From: Aliivibrio fischeri
GTDB taxonomy: Bacteria; Pseudomonadota; Gammaproteobacteria; Enterobacterales; Vibrionaceae
Length of the DNA stretch: 64,000 nt
NCBI GenBank assembly: GCA_038993745.2
Contig: CP160629.1
Span: 930,001 to 994,000, forward strand
Direction: 5' to 3'
Position numbers and translations under genes: made by a program. Below the pieces are notes generated by a model. That model was not told where the DNA came from. It did no database searches and saw only the letters and a program-made list of their open reading frames with translations. Below are positions 36,562 to 45,395 of this stretch, one piece after another. Position 1 is the stretch's first letter, and the number at the start of each line of letters is the position of its first letter.

Positions 36562-37710
36562 ATGAGTGATGTTATTAAGAATTTTTTCAAATTAGAATCT
36601 GCCGGTGGGATTCTGTTAGTGATCGCAGCTGCGATTGCTATGATGATTGCAAACTCTTCATTAGCACCAATGTACGATACATTTTTACATTCTTATATCG
36701 GTGGAATGTCAGTATCACATTGGATTAATGACGGCCTAATGGCTGTTTTCTTCCTATTGATCGGATTAGAAGTAAAAAGAGAATTATTAGAAGGTGCGTT
36801 AAAATCAAAAGAAACCGCTATCTTCCCTGCAATTGCAGCGGTAGGTGGTATGTTAGCGCCAGCTTTAGTTTACGTTGCATTTAATATGGGCGATCCTGAA
36901 GCTCTATCTGGTTGGGCTATTCCTGCGGCAACAGATATTGCGTTTGCATTAGGTATCATGGCGCTTCTTGGTAATCGAGTTCCTGTTAGCTTAAAAGTGT
37001 TCTTACTTGCTCTAGCTATTATTGATGATTTAGGCGTTGTTGTTATTATCGCTTTCTTCTACACAAGTGATCTATCTGTTCTTGCTCTTGTAATTGGTTT
37101 TGTAATGACAGGTTTACTGTTCTTACTGAATGCAAAACATGTAACAAAGATCCGCTGGTATTTATTGGTTGGTTTTATCCTGTGGGTGAGCGTACTGCAA
37201 TCAGGTGTTCACGCAACGTTAGCTGGTGTGGTTCTTGGTTTTGCTATCCCTCTTAAAGGCAATAAAGGTGAGCGTTCACCACTAAAACACATGGAACATG
37301 CATTACACCCTTATGTTGCGTTTGCTATCCTTCCTGTGTTCGCTTTTGCTAATGCTGGTATCTCACTAGAAGGTGTGTCACTTGATAGTTTGACGACAAC
37401 ATTACCTCTAGGTGTTGCTTTAGGTCTGTTCCTTGGTAAGCCTCTAGGTATCTTCAGCTTTAGTTACCTTGCTGTTAAGTCTGGTGTAGCAAAACTACCA
37501 ACAGGCGTAAACATGAAGCATATTTTTGCTGTATCAGTGCTGTGTGGTATCGGCTTTACTATGTCCATCTTTATCTCATCACTGGCATTTGGTGGTGTGA
37601 ACCCAGAGTTTGATAAACTGGCTCGCTTAGGTATCTTGATGGGCTCGACATTTGCAGCGGTTGTTGGCTATGCGTTGTTAAGCATCTCATTACCAAAGAA
37701 AGCAGCATAA
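36562..37710 (+). CDS. nhaA: Na+/H+ antiporter NhaA
   Basis: A 382-residue antiporter with 12 predicted helices. The ion-binding acidic residues are in [16 protein letters not shown] and in [13 protein letters not shown], which corresponds to the Asp163/Asp164 pair of E. coli NhaA. It exports sodium in exchange for protons and is important in a marine bacterium. It has a clear ribosome site (AAGGA) and its own terminator. It is separated from the ABC operon by 164 bases. Confidence 0.95.
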   Translation: MSDVIKNFFKLESAGGILLVIAAAIAMMIANSSLAPMYDTFLHSYIGGMSVSHWINDGLMAVFFLLIGLEVKRELLEGALKSKETAIFPAIAAVGGMLAPALVYVAFNMGDPEALSGWAIPAATDIAFALGIMALLGNRVPVSLKVFLLALAIIDDLGVVVIIAFFYTSDLSVLALVIGFVMTGLLFLLNAKHVTKIRWYLLVGFILWVSVLQSGVHATLAGVVLGFAIPLKGNKGERSPLKHMEHALHPYVAFAILPVFAFANAGISLEGVSLDSLTTTLPLGVALGLFLGKPLGIFSFSYLAVKSGVAKLPTGVNMKHIFAVSVLCGIGFTMSIFISSLAFGGVNPEFDKLARLGILMGSTFAAVVGYALLSISLPKKAA

Positions 37711-37737
37711 ACCTGTTATCTTAAAATAAGTTTTGAT

Positions 37738-37768
37738 AAATACCTCGCAAATAGCGGGGTATTTTTTT
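37738..37768 (+). terminator. nhaA terminator
   Basis: Stem AAATACCTCGC/GCGGGGTATTT with one wobble pair, then seven T. Confidence 0.85.
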
Positions 37769-37772
37769 GGAC

Positions 37773-37893
37773 AAAAAAAAGCCCAAACAATAAATTGAAT
37801 GGGCAAAAGGAATATAAGGAATTATGAAAAAGCTATAGTTGATAAGATAAAACTTGGCGGCCTGCTAAATTTTAGAATTCATCATCAACGGGT
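37773..37893 (-). ncRNA. Candidate sigma-E-dependent sRNA, VrrA-like (copy A)
   Basis: A minus-strand transcription unit of about 120 bases with no open frame. The terminator at 37773-37804 has stem GCCCA/TGGGC-type arms and eight U. Upstream, GAACTA (37921-37926) and TCTGA (37900-37904) are spaced by exactly 16 bases, as in sigma-E promoters. The start is placed near 37893. It shares TTCATAATTCC and GCTTTTTC with copy B. Size and promoter fit the Vibrio sRNA VrrA, which represses outer-membrane proteins, but the name is an inference. Confidence 0.55.
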
Positions 37894-37899
37894 ATAAAA

Positions 37900-37926
37900 T
37901 CAGACTAGCGATCTTTCTCTTAGTTC
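37900..37926 (-). promoter_or_regulatory. Sigma-E-like promoter of sRNA copy A
   Basis: Minus-strand elements TTGAACTA and GTCTGA, with 16 bases between GAACTA and TCTGA. The layout is identical to that of the neighbouring sRNA at 38086-38112. Confidence 0.5.
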
Positions 37927-37991
37927 AATAAATATTCGATTTTTTTTAAATTATTTTTTGGGTGCTTATCTGTAAGAAATAGTGGTCCAGA

Positions 37992-38079
37992 TAAAGAAAA
38001 ACCCGTTACCTATAATGCTAAAATTAGCGAGATAACGGGCTTCTTGAATATATCAAGAAAAAGCAGTGGAATTATGAAC
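37992..38079 (-). ncRNA. Candidate sigma-E-dependent sRNA with RybB/MicV-like seed (copy B)
   Basis: A minus-strand unit of about 85 bases. It contains CCACTGCTTTTTCTTGAT near its 5' end, nearly the same as the RybB seed region CCACTGCTTTTCTTTGAT. A strong terminator (CCCGTTA/TAACGGG, U-run) ends at 37992. A sigma-E-like promoter lies just upstream. RybB is about 80 bases and in E. coli lies next to ybjL and grxA, which are also close here, with fabV in between. It probably represses outer-membrane protein mRNAs under envelope stress. Confidence 0.7.
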
Positions 38080-38085
38080 ATAAAT

Positions 38086-38112
38086 TCAGACTGCCGCTTT
38101 TTCCAATAGTTC
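38086..38112 (-). promoter_or_regulatory. Sigma-E-like promoter of sRNA copy B
   Basis: Minus-strand GAACTA (38107-38112), 16 bases, TCTGA (38086-38090). The probable start is 6-8 bases downstream, near 38079. Confidence 0.55.
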
Positions 38113-38180
38113 AAAAAAAGTGAAGATAATTCCATTTTTTTTATAAAAACCATTTTCACACCTCCAACCACTCACTATTT

Positions 38181-38195
38181 TGACAAAAATTGTCA
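38181..38195. promoter_or_regulatory. Perfect palindrome upstream of fabV
   Basis: TGACAAAAATTGTCA, with six-base arms around AAA, lies 67 bases before the fabV ATG. It has the size and symmetry of a repressor operator and overlaps a TTGACA -35-like box. The binding protein is unknown. Confidence 0.35.
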
Positions 38196-38262
38196 TAAAT
38201 GGGATGCGAACTGGAGAAGAACCTTTTATCCTACAAGGTAATTATTAGAAGGAAAGTTGAAC

Positions 38263-39465
38263 ATGATCATCAAACCTAGAATTCGTGGATTCATTTGTAC
38301 AACCACTCACCCTGTTGGTTGTGAGCAAAACGTAAAAGAGCAAATCGCATTAACTAAAGCTCAAGGCCCAATTGCTAACGCACCAAAACGTGTATTAGTT
38401 GTTGGTTCTTCAAGTGGCTACGGTCTATCTTCTCGTATTACAGCTGCTTTTGGTGGTGGTGCATCAACCATCGGCGTATTTTTTGAAAAAGCGGGTACAG
38501 AGAAAAAACCAGGTACAGCTGGTTGGTATAACTCTGCGGCTTTTGACAAATTTGCAAAAGAAGAAGGTTTATACTCTAAAAGTTTAAATGGCGATGCTTT
38601 CTCTAATGAAGCAAAACAAAAAACGATTGATCTAATTAAAGAAGATTTAGGTCAAATCGATATGGTTGTTTACTCATTAGCATCACCTGTACGTAAAATG
38701 CCTGAAACAGGTGAAGTGATCCGTTCTTCACTGAAACCTATCGGCGAAACTTACACAGCAACAGCGGTAGATACAAACAAAGATGCAATCATTGAAGCAT
38801 CAGTTGAGCCTGCAACAGAACAAGAGATCAAAGATACTGTTACTGTAATGGGTGGCGAAGACTGGGAACTGTGGATTAACGCATTATCAGAAGCTGGCGT
38901 TCTAGCTGATGGTTGTAAAACCGTTGCATATAGCTACATCGGTACTGAGCTAACATGGCCAATCTACTGGGATGGTGCTCTAGGTCAAGCTAAGATGGAT
39001 TTAGATCGTGCAGCAACAGCGCTAAACGAGAAACTATCTGCGACAGGTGGTACAGCAAACGTAGCAGTACTAAAATCTGTAGTAACACAAGCAAGTTCTG
39101 CAATTCCTGTTATGCCACTGTACATCGCAATGGTATTCAAGAAAATGCGTGAAGAAGGCGTACACGAAGGTTGCCAAGAGCAAATTCTACGTATGTTTAG
39201 TCAACGTCTATATAAAGCAGATGGTTCAGCTGCAGAAGTTGATGAGAAAAACCGTCTACGTTTAGATGACTGGGAACTTCGTGAAGATATTCAACAACAC
39301 TGTCGTGATCTATGGCCTCAAGTAACTACTGAGAACCTAAAAGATCTAACTGACTATGTTGAGTACAAAGAAGAGTTCTTAAAACTATTTGGCTTTGGTG
39401 TTGATGGTGTTGATTACGACGCTGATGTTAACCCTGAAGTAAACTTTGATGTTGCTGATATCTAA
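38263..39465 (+). CDS. fabV: Enoyl-ACP/trans-2-enoyl-CoA reductase FabV
   Basis: A 400-residue protein starting [20 protein letters not shown] at 38263, behind GGAAAG; a TTG two codons earlier is unlikely. The NADH-binding fold is at residues 43-60 ([18 protein letters not shown]). The catalytic Tyr235-x8-Lys244 pair is in [10 protein letters not shown]. FabV performs the last reduction of fatty-acid elongation and is the triclosan-resistant enoyl reductase first found in V. cholerae. It is a single gene with its own terminator. Confidence 0.95.
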   Translation: MIIKPRIRGFICTTTHPVGCEQNVKEQIALTKAQGPIANAPKRVLVVGSSSGYGLSSRITAAFGGGASTIGVFFEKAGTEKKPGTAGWYNSAAFDKFAKEEGLYSKSLNGDAFSNEAKQKTIDLIKEDLGQIDMVVYSLASPVRKMPETGEVIRSSLKPIGETYTATAVDTNKDAIIEASVEPATEQEIKDTVTVMGGEDWELWINALSEAGVLADGCKTVAYSYIGTELTWPIYWDGALGQAKMDLDRAATALNEKLSATGGTANVAVLKSVVTQASSAIPVMPLYIAMVFKKMREEGVHEGCQEQILRMFSQRLYKADGSAAEVDEKNRLRLDDWELREDIQQHCRDLWPQVTTENLKDLTDYVEYKEEFLKLFGFGVDGVDYDADVNPEVNFDVADI

Positions 39466-39486
39466 TCAGTAAACAAAAGAGAAAAG

Positions 39487-39522
39487 AAAACCCCAGAGTG
39501 AATGTTCATTCTGGGGTTTTTT
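39487..39522. terminator. Bidirectional terminator between fabV and ybjL
   Basis: Long stem AAAACCCCAGAGTGAA/TTCATTCTGGGGTTTT between the convergent gene ends. Confidence 0.85.
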
Positions 39523-39547
39523 ATTGGTTCCAATAAATGGGTTCGTA

Positions 39548-41229
39548 TTATGCCAGGAGTATCATAATGGTGCCGGCAACGGTCATTAAGATATTGGCAA
39601 TCGCATACGTACCTGCGTAACCCAGTGCTGGGATGGTGCTGCGTGCGTGTTCGTTAACTACGTCCATTGCTGGACCACAAGTACGAGCACCGATAATTGC
39701 ACCAATCAATAAAGCACGGTTCATATTAAGAATATAGGCACCAACAAGGTAGGCTAAAATTACTGGGATCACGCTGACAATAAATGCAGCAGCAAGTACT
39801 TTTAAGCCATCTTCAGAGAAGTATTCATTAATATTGCCACCAGCACTTAATCCAATACCCACCATGAACACTAATAAACCAAGGTTTTTGGTCATGTTTA
39901 GAGCCCTTGTGGTACATAACCAAAAGTTGGGTGGTTTGCTCTTAAGAAACCTAATGTGATACCTGAAATCAATAGACCAACGGCATTACCTAAACCAAAT
40001 GTAACTTGGCCAAAGCTCATGGTGATCATCCCGAACATGATGCCAAGGATAAAGAAGCTACAGAAGGCTAATAAATCAGATACTTGGCTATGAATAGAGA
40101 TAAATCCAATTTTGTCAGCTAGGTAATGAACTTTGCTTTTTTCACCACTCACTTGAAGAATGTCACCTTTCGCTAATACGATATCGTGTTCAATTGGCAT
40201 TTCAATTTGTGCACGAACCACACGGTTAAGGAAACAGCCGTATTCAGAAAGGTTTAATTCTGACAGGCGTTTACCAGCGATATTATCGCTTTTAACTACG
40301 ATCTCTTCTTCTGCAATGCGTAAATCTAATAAGTTACGGTCAAATACTTCTTTCCCGTTTCTAAAGCTTGAATCGAGACGAGCATGGCTATCTGGATAAC
40401 CTACAAGTGCAATTTCATCACCTTGTTGCAAAATGTAGTCACCATCGGGGTTTGCTAAAATACCGTTACGACGAATACGTTCAATGTGACAGCCTGTTTG
40501 GCGGTGAATACCTAGTTCACGTAAGTTTTTACCATCAGTCCAATCGATTAGCTCTTGGCCAACACGATAAGCTCGAATGATTGGTAGGTATACTTTTCTC
40601 TGGCCAGCACTTCCTATTCCACGTTCTTGAGCAATTTGCATTGCACTGTCTTGTAGATTCTGTTTTTGCAATTTCGGAAGTAAACGAGCCAAAAGGATAA
40701 GGCTAGTTAAACCGATTAAATATGAGAAAGCATAACCGACACTTAAATTGTCAATTACCTTACTAAAGTCGACACCTTCAGGCAGGGCTGCTAAACCAGA
40801 ATTTAATGCATCTTTTGCACCCACTAATACAGGCGTTGCTGTTAATGCGCCTGCCATCATACCTGTAGATAAACCATAGTCTAAACCGAAGTAGTGCCCT
40901 GTTAAAAAACTGAGTGAAACAGCTGAGACTAATACAACAAGTACAAGTAAAAGGTAGTGTTTGCCATCTCGTAGGAAGATACCAAAGAAGTTTGGTCCAG
41001 CCTCGATACCAACACAAAAGATAAATAGCATAAAGCCAATATTGAGAGAGTCAGCGGTAAAAGTATAACCAAGACTTCCCATAAAGAGGGCGGTGATAAG
41101 AACACCAATAGAACTGCCTAGTTGAAAACTACCAATCCTAAGTTTAGCTATGAATAAGCCAAGAGCGAGAACAACGAATAAAAGTAAGATATCGTTTTGC
41201 GATAACAATGTCGCAACATCAATGTTCAC
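39548..41229 (-). CDS. ybjL: YbjL/AspT-family transporter with RCK domains (frameshifted)
   Basis: About 560 residues, the length of E. coli YbjL. The main frame (41229-39898) covers the first helical block, two RCK-C domains ([19 protein letters not shown] and [21 protein letters not shown]) and the start of the second helical block. The rest (39895-39548, [19 protein letters not shown]) is one frame away. They join as [14 protein letters not shown] if one G is added at 39904-39906. It is an aspartate:alanine exchanger-like membrane protein of unknown substrate. The ybjL-grxA neighbourhood is as in E. coli. Confidence 0.85.
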
Positions 41230-41318
41230 TGTATTTTGCCTGAAATATGGAGTAAGAAAGTGTGACGTAAGTCTAACTTAAAAATGGCGAATGTATAACC
41301 ATATTTAGAAATAAAATC

Positions 41319-41350
41319 AAAAAAAAATCACCGTTTGGGAGCGGTGATTT
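41319..41350 (-). terminator. grxA terminator
   Basis: Stem AAATCACCG/CGGTGATTT, with a U-run on the minus strand, between grxA and ybjL. Confidence 0.8.
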
Positions 41351-41375
41351 AATTTTATAAATTAGCTATTTGAAA

Positions 41376-41639
41376 TTAATCAAAAAGACCTAAATTTTCT
41401 TTTGCGTACGCTTCAAATTCAGTACAGCCGCCAATGTGTTTTTCATCGATAAAGATTTGAGGAACCGTTTCAACTGGTTTACCTACTGTCTTTTCTAAGT
41501 CTGCTTTTGAGATACCTTCAGCGTGAATATCAACGTAGCGGAATTTAAAATCATCACGTTTTTCAGTTAGCGTTTCAGCGTGCTCTTTAGCTCGAACACA
41601 GAATGGACAACCAGGACGACCAAAAATAACAACAAACAT
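41376..41639 (-). CDS. grxA: Glutaredoxin 1
   Basis: An 87-residue protein starting MFVVIFGRPGCPFC at 41639, behind GGAGAAAG; an in-frame Met four codons earlier is disfavoured. The redox motif CPFC is at Cys11 and Cys14. KPVETVPQIFIDEKHIGG is the conserved cis-Pro and glutathione-binding region. It reduces ribonucleotide reductase and mixed disulfides with glutathione. It is a single gene next to ybjL. Confidence 0.94.
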   Translation of the reverse strand: MFVVIFGRPGCPFCVRAKEHAETLTEKRDDFKFRYVDIHAEGISKADLEKTVGKPVETVPQIFIDEKHIGGCTEFEAYAKENLGLFD

Positions 41640-41750
41640 AGCTTTCTCCAAAAATTATTAGCGGATATGGTTCGCAATCAATAGGTTAACTATGCCTATC
41701 AATATGGATTAAGTAAAGATGATTATACCTTTTAGATTGATAGGTAAAAC

Positions 41751-42608
41751 CTATTGGTAACGTTCATCTTTTCCGTAGCGAGAATCTTTAAGTGCTTCTT
41801 TAACTCGTTTCAGATTATCTCTAAAACCAACACCACGGCGTAATGTGAAGCCAGTTGCTAGAACATCAATAACGGTCATTTGAACAACACGACTTGCCAT
41901 TGGCATATATACGTCAGTATCTTCCGGCACATCTAAACAAATAGCTAAAGATGCCATTTTTTCAAGAGGTGAATCCTTTGCAGTAATCGCAATAACCGTT
42001 GCGCCGTTTGATTTAGCAAGCTCTGCGATTTCAACCAAGCTTTTAGTGCGACCTGTGTGTGAGATTAACACGACTACATCATTCTCTGTGCTATTGATGC
42101 AGCTCATGCGTTGCATCACGATGTCATCAAAACAAGCGATAGGGATGTTAAATCGGAAAAATTTGTTCATGGCATCGTGCGCTACAGAAGCTGATGCACC
42201 TAGACCAAAGAAAGAGATTTTTTTCGCTTGTGTTAGAAGGTCAACTGCACGGTTTACCTGCATTGGATCTAAGCTATTTTTAGCTACATCAAGACATGCC
42301 ATTGTTGATTCGAAGATCTTATGCGTATATGCATCTGGACCATCGTTTTCTTCAACATTACGGTTTACATAAGGAGTACCATTGGCAAGGCTTTGTGCAA
42401 GGTGAAGTTTAAAGTCTGGGAAGCCTTTTGTATCTAATCGACGGCAAAAACGGTTTACCGTTGGCTCACTAACGTCAGCCATTTTAGCTAAAGTGGCAAT
42501 ACTTGAATGAATTGCTGTTTGAGGTGAGGCCATAATTACTTCAGCTACTTTGCGCTCTGATTTGCTGAAGTTATCTAAATTATTTTGTATTTTCTCAATG
42601 GTATTCAT
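41751..42608 (-). CDS. hexR: HexR, RpiR-family regulator of central carbon metabolism
   Basis: A 285-residue protein. The N-terminal helix-turn-helix (MADVSEPTVNRFCRRLDTKGFPDFK) and the C-terminal SIS sugar-phosphate-binding domain (KISFFGLGASASVAHDAMNKFFRF) match E. coli HexR closely. HexR binds the Entner-Doudoroff intermediate KDPG and controls zwf-edd-eda and gluconeogenic genes. Here it stands alone rather than beside zwf. Its leader holds a 13-base inverted repeat (see separate entry). Confidence 0.92.
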   Translation of the reverse strand: MNTIEKIQNNLDNFSKSERKVAEVIMASPQTAIHSSIATLAKMADVSEPTVNRFCRRLDTKGFPDFKLHLAQSLANGTPYVNRNVEENDGPDAYTHKIFESTMACLDVAKNSLDPMQVNRAVDLLTQAKKISFFGLGASASVAHDAMNKFFRFNIPIACFDDIVMQRMSCINSTENDVVVLISHTGRTKSLVEIAELAKSNGATVIAITAKDSPLEKMASLAICLDVPEDTDVYMPMASRVVQMTVIDVLATGFTLRRGVGFRDNLKRVKEALKDSRYGKDERYQ

Positions 42609-42641
42609 ATGCGCTCTTCTACATTTTTAATTTGATATAAC

Positions 42642-42678
42642 CTTAACCAGAGTGATTTGAAAAGACACTTTGGTTAAG
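42642..42678 (-). promoter_or_regulatory. 13-base inverted repeat in the hexR leader
   Basis: CTTAACCAGAGTG and CACTTTGGTTAAG are inverted copies with one mismatch, separated by 11 bases, 34-70 bases upstream of the hexR start. It may form an RNA hairpin or be an operator. It does not look like the known HexR box. Confidence 0.45.
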
Positions 42679-42774
42679 ATTATCTGTTTGAATAAGTATA
42701 TACGTTTGTTTACTTAGCCTCTAACAATTGGCCTTGTTGATTGTATTTTAATAACAATAATATGACAGATCTCT

Positions 42775-42804
42775 AAAAACACTTTCAATTTAGAAAGTGT
42801 TTTT
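42775..42804. terminator. Orphan bidirectional terminator
   Basis: Stem AAAAACACTTTC/GAAAGTGTTTTT in the 320-base gap between hexR and panP (42609-42928). panP already has its own terminator at 42882-42919, so this second hairpin may end a short plus-strand transcript. The gap otherwise holds only the hexR promoter region. Confidence 0.6.
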
Positions 42805-42881
42805 TCGGTGTAAATACGACAAAACTAAAATTTTATCGATAATTTCGTGATTAAGTTTCAGTTAGAAAGGAAATGAATTAC

Positions 42882-42919
42882 AAAAAAATAGGTTGTTTTA
42901 CATTCATAAAACAACCTAT
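42882..42919 (-). terminator. panP terminator
   Basis: A 13-base perfect stem ATAGGTTGTTTTA/TAAAACAACCTAT, with a U-run on the minus strand, 10 bases after the panP stop. Confidence 0.85.
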
Positions 42920-42928
42920 ATGAGGGGG

Positions 42929-44572
42929 TTAGTGAAGAATGTTGTCTACAATTTGGTTTAAAAGAGGTAAAGATATTTCACTGCTGCTCGCAATTTCTCT
43001 TTGCTCAATTAAGACATTTTGCAGTATTTCTTTTGTTGTTAATGGGTTTGCCAATACGACTCTGAAAACGATGGTTGGTTGATGCTGATAAGCTTCAGGT
43101 GTTAATCGAGTTCGAGAAACAAAAGATTTCCCAGTTTCACGTTGCGTTTTTTGAATGTACTTGGTGAGATTATCCAAGTGTTCATAAATCTCAAGCTTTT
43201 GCTCGTCAGTCGCAATGGCCAGTGCCGCTTTTACATTACTTGGAACATAACGATAAGTCAGCAAACACAGCTCAGGTTCTGTTATCAGTTCAAAGTCATC
43301 TTGCTGTTGAATTAAATCAGCGAAGTAGTGTGCTTTTTCAATACTTTGGTTGATTAATAATTCATAACCAGGGCGACTGATCACGTTGAAACAAGAATAA
43401 AGCAACATCGCCATACCACTTCGAGAACCTTCAAGTGTGTGACGACCTAAATCTTTAGACCCTTTACGAAGAATGTACTCAGCATGATGCTGGATAGAAG
43501 ACATTAACTCAGGATCTTTAAAAATAACCATACCAGCACCCATTGGTACGTATAGTTGTTTGTGTGCATCAATCGTTACGGAATCGGCTAAATCAATACC
43601 ATCTAAAAGGTGTCGGTACGTATTCGACATTAACGTTGCACCGCCCCAAGCGGCATCCACATGGAAATGACATCCTTCACGTTGAGCAACGTTTGCTAAC
43701 TCACGCAGTGGGTCAATTGAACCTGTTTCTGTGGTACCTGCAACACCAACAATAGCTAGTGGCTTAATGTTTTTCGCTTTTGCTTGGGAAATTTTAAGCT
43801 CTAAATCATCAAGGCAAACACGGTTGTTGTTGTCAGTTTTTACGGCAATAACACCATCTTGACCAATCCCTAATACATCGGCTGCTTTTTTGAGTGAGTA
43901 GTGACCACGTTCTGAAACGAAAATAGCTAACCCATTGCACTTATAATGCATAAGAGCGGCAAAAAGTCCTTGTTTGGCAATACCTTCAAAATCACCTTCT
44001 GGTTTTAATAGGCGATTTCTTGCAACCCATAACGCTGTAATATTGGCAATGGTGCCGCCTGAACAAAAAGCACCCAGAGAATGATCAGCACTGTGCATCC
44101 AGTGTTGATAGAAACTGTCTTTTTGACCGAAAATTAGACGGTGCAACATACCAAGCACTTGACGCTCTAACGGGGTAAATGCTTTTGATGTTTCAATTTT
44201 TACCAAGTTTTGGTTTAGGGCAATCATGATTTTTGAAAGTGGCATTAAAAAGTAAGGCAATGCCGATGTCATGTGGCCAATAAAGCTTGGTGCAGAGGTA
44301 TGAACGGATTGAGATACAAGGGTATCTAACAGGTGCTCAGTATGTTCGGATACATAGGTTGGCGATTCAGGCATTGATGAATCGGTAAAATCTTTTTCGA
44401 TTTCCGTCAATGGCTTTTCTTCGGCAACAATATGCTCTCTCAAAAATTGATTTAAGTTCTGTGAAAGTTCTTTTTCAATTATTCCAAGAGTCGAATCGGG
44501 AGCTTCCGGAACAGTAAAAATTCGCAGCAGGCTTTCAAAGCTCGCATCTGCTGTTTTGTTGTCTGTTACCAT
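42929..44572 (-). CDS. panP: Pyridoxal-phosphate aspartate 1-decarboxylase PanP
   Basis: A 547-residue group II PLP decarboxylase. The PLP-binding Lys is in TIDAHKQLYVPMGAG, with FHVDAAWGGA (cofactor Asp) upstream and FCSGGTIANI holding the phosphate. It resembles glutamate decarboxylases, but the length and N-terminal extension fit PanP, which makes beta-alanine from aspartate for pantothenate in Vibrionaceae that lack PanD. It is a single gene with a long structured 5' leader. Absence of panD cannot be checked from this window. Confidence 0.85.
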   Translation of the reverse strand: MVTDNKTADASFESLLRIFTVPEAPDSTLGIIEKELSQNLNQFLREHIVAEEKPLTEIEKDFTDSSMPESPTYVSEHTEHLLDTLVSQSVHTSAPSFIGHMTSALPYFLMPLSKIMIALNQNLVKIETSKAFTPLERQVLGMLHRLIFGQKDSFYQHWMHSADHSLGAFCSGGTIANITALWVARNRLLKPEGDFEGIAKQGLFAALMHYKCNGLAIFVSERGHYSLKKAADVLGIGQDGVIAVKTDNNNRVCLDDLELKISQAKAKNIKPLAIVGVAGTTETGSIDPLRELANVAQREGCHFHVDAAWGGATLMSNTYRHLLDGIDLADSVTIDAHKQLYVPMGAGMVIFKDPELMSSIQHHAEYILRKGSKDLGRHTLEGSRSGMAMLLYSCFNVISRPGYELLINQSIEKAHYFADLIQQQDDFELITEPELCLLTYRYVPSNVKAALAIATDEQKLEIYEHLDNLTKYIQKTQRETGKSFVSRTRLTPEAYQHQPTIVFRVVLANPLTTKEILQNVLIEQREIASSSEISLPLLNQIVDNILH

Positions 44573-44746
44573 GGTATCTGTTCTATTTGTTGATGATTGA
44601 AAAGTAAAGAGAATGATTCTTTACAGGCTCTGAGGGCACAATTTAGAACAAAATGACGAAAATGTCTTGTGTAAAATGTGCCTCATTGAGCCTTGAAGGG
44701 GGGATTTACCACCAAAAATGAATGAATGGTGATAAATTAATCAATA

Positions 44747-45259
44747 TTATTGGCATTTAATAATACTGATCTCACTCATTTTTTGATTGTAGGCTTTCAG
44801 TGGTGCATCAATTGTTTTTGGATGACTTAAGATGTCTGCAAAAGCAGAACGTAATTCATAATTTTGTTTATGAGGTTGAGATTGACGGTCATCAAACGTT
44901 GTTTTGGCGATTTTACCTAGCTCGTCATCATGGCTTGCTAATTCTTTCACTTCTTTTTGAGAAAGTTGTAACCACGATTCTATTGATTGATTTGTTTTAA
45001 CCTTTTCAGGTGCATTTTCAAGATAGTAATTCACCGCAGCACGGTTCAATTCAAAGTGATGTTTGCGTCCTTCAAGGAACCAGTCACCAACACTTTGTAG
45101 GTTTGGATCTTTTTTCACGGTAATGGCAATGAGCTCTTGATACCAAGTTAAAGATGCATCTACATATTGACTGTATTTGTCGCTTAAACATTGAGTATCT
45201 GCAGCTTGAGCTGACGTCGTAAGCAATGCAAAAGGTAAGATTAGAGCGGCAAGTTTCAT
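44747..45259 (-). CDS. Small secreted protein of unknown function
   Basis: A 170-residue protein with a signal peptide ending SAQAADT and a mostly helical, charged mature part. It has two Cys residues, one near the start (TQCLSDKY) and one near the end (IIKCQ), that could form a disulfide. No family is recognised. It stands alone between panP and lysO on the same strand, with about 135-175 bases on each side. Confidence 0.55.
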   Translation of the reverse strand: MKLAALILPFALLTTSAQAADTQCLSDKYSQYVDASLTWYQELIAITVKKDPNLQSVGDWFLEGRKHHFELNRAAVNYYLENAPEKVKTNQSIESWLQLSQKEVKELASHDDELGKIAKTTFDDRQSQPHKQNYELRSAFADILSHPKTIDAPLKAYNQKMSEISIIKCQ

Positions 45260-45395
45260 TTTAAATCCTTATAAATGAATCGTAATTATCAATTTGTGAT
45301 TGTAAATAGAGTGTAACTAAATGCAATTGAAACGATTCACAGTGTGATGCTTCCCACTTAATCTAATGCGAATAACTTTTTTCTGCTGCGATTAC

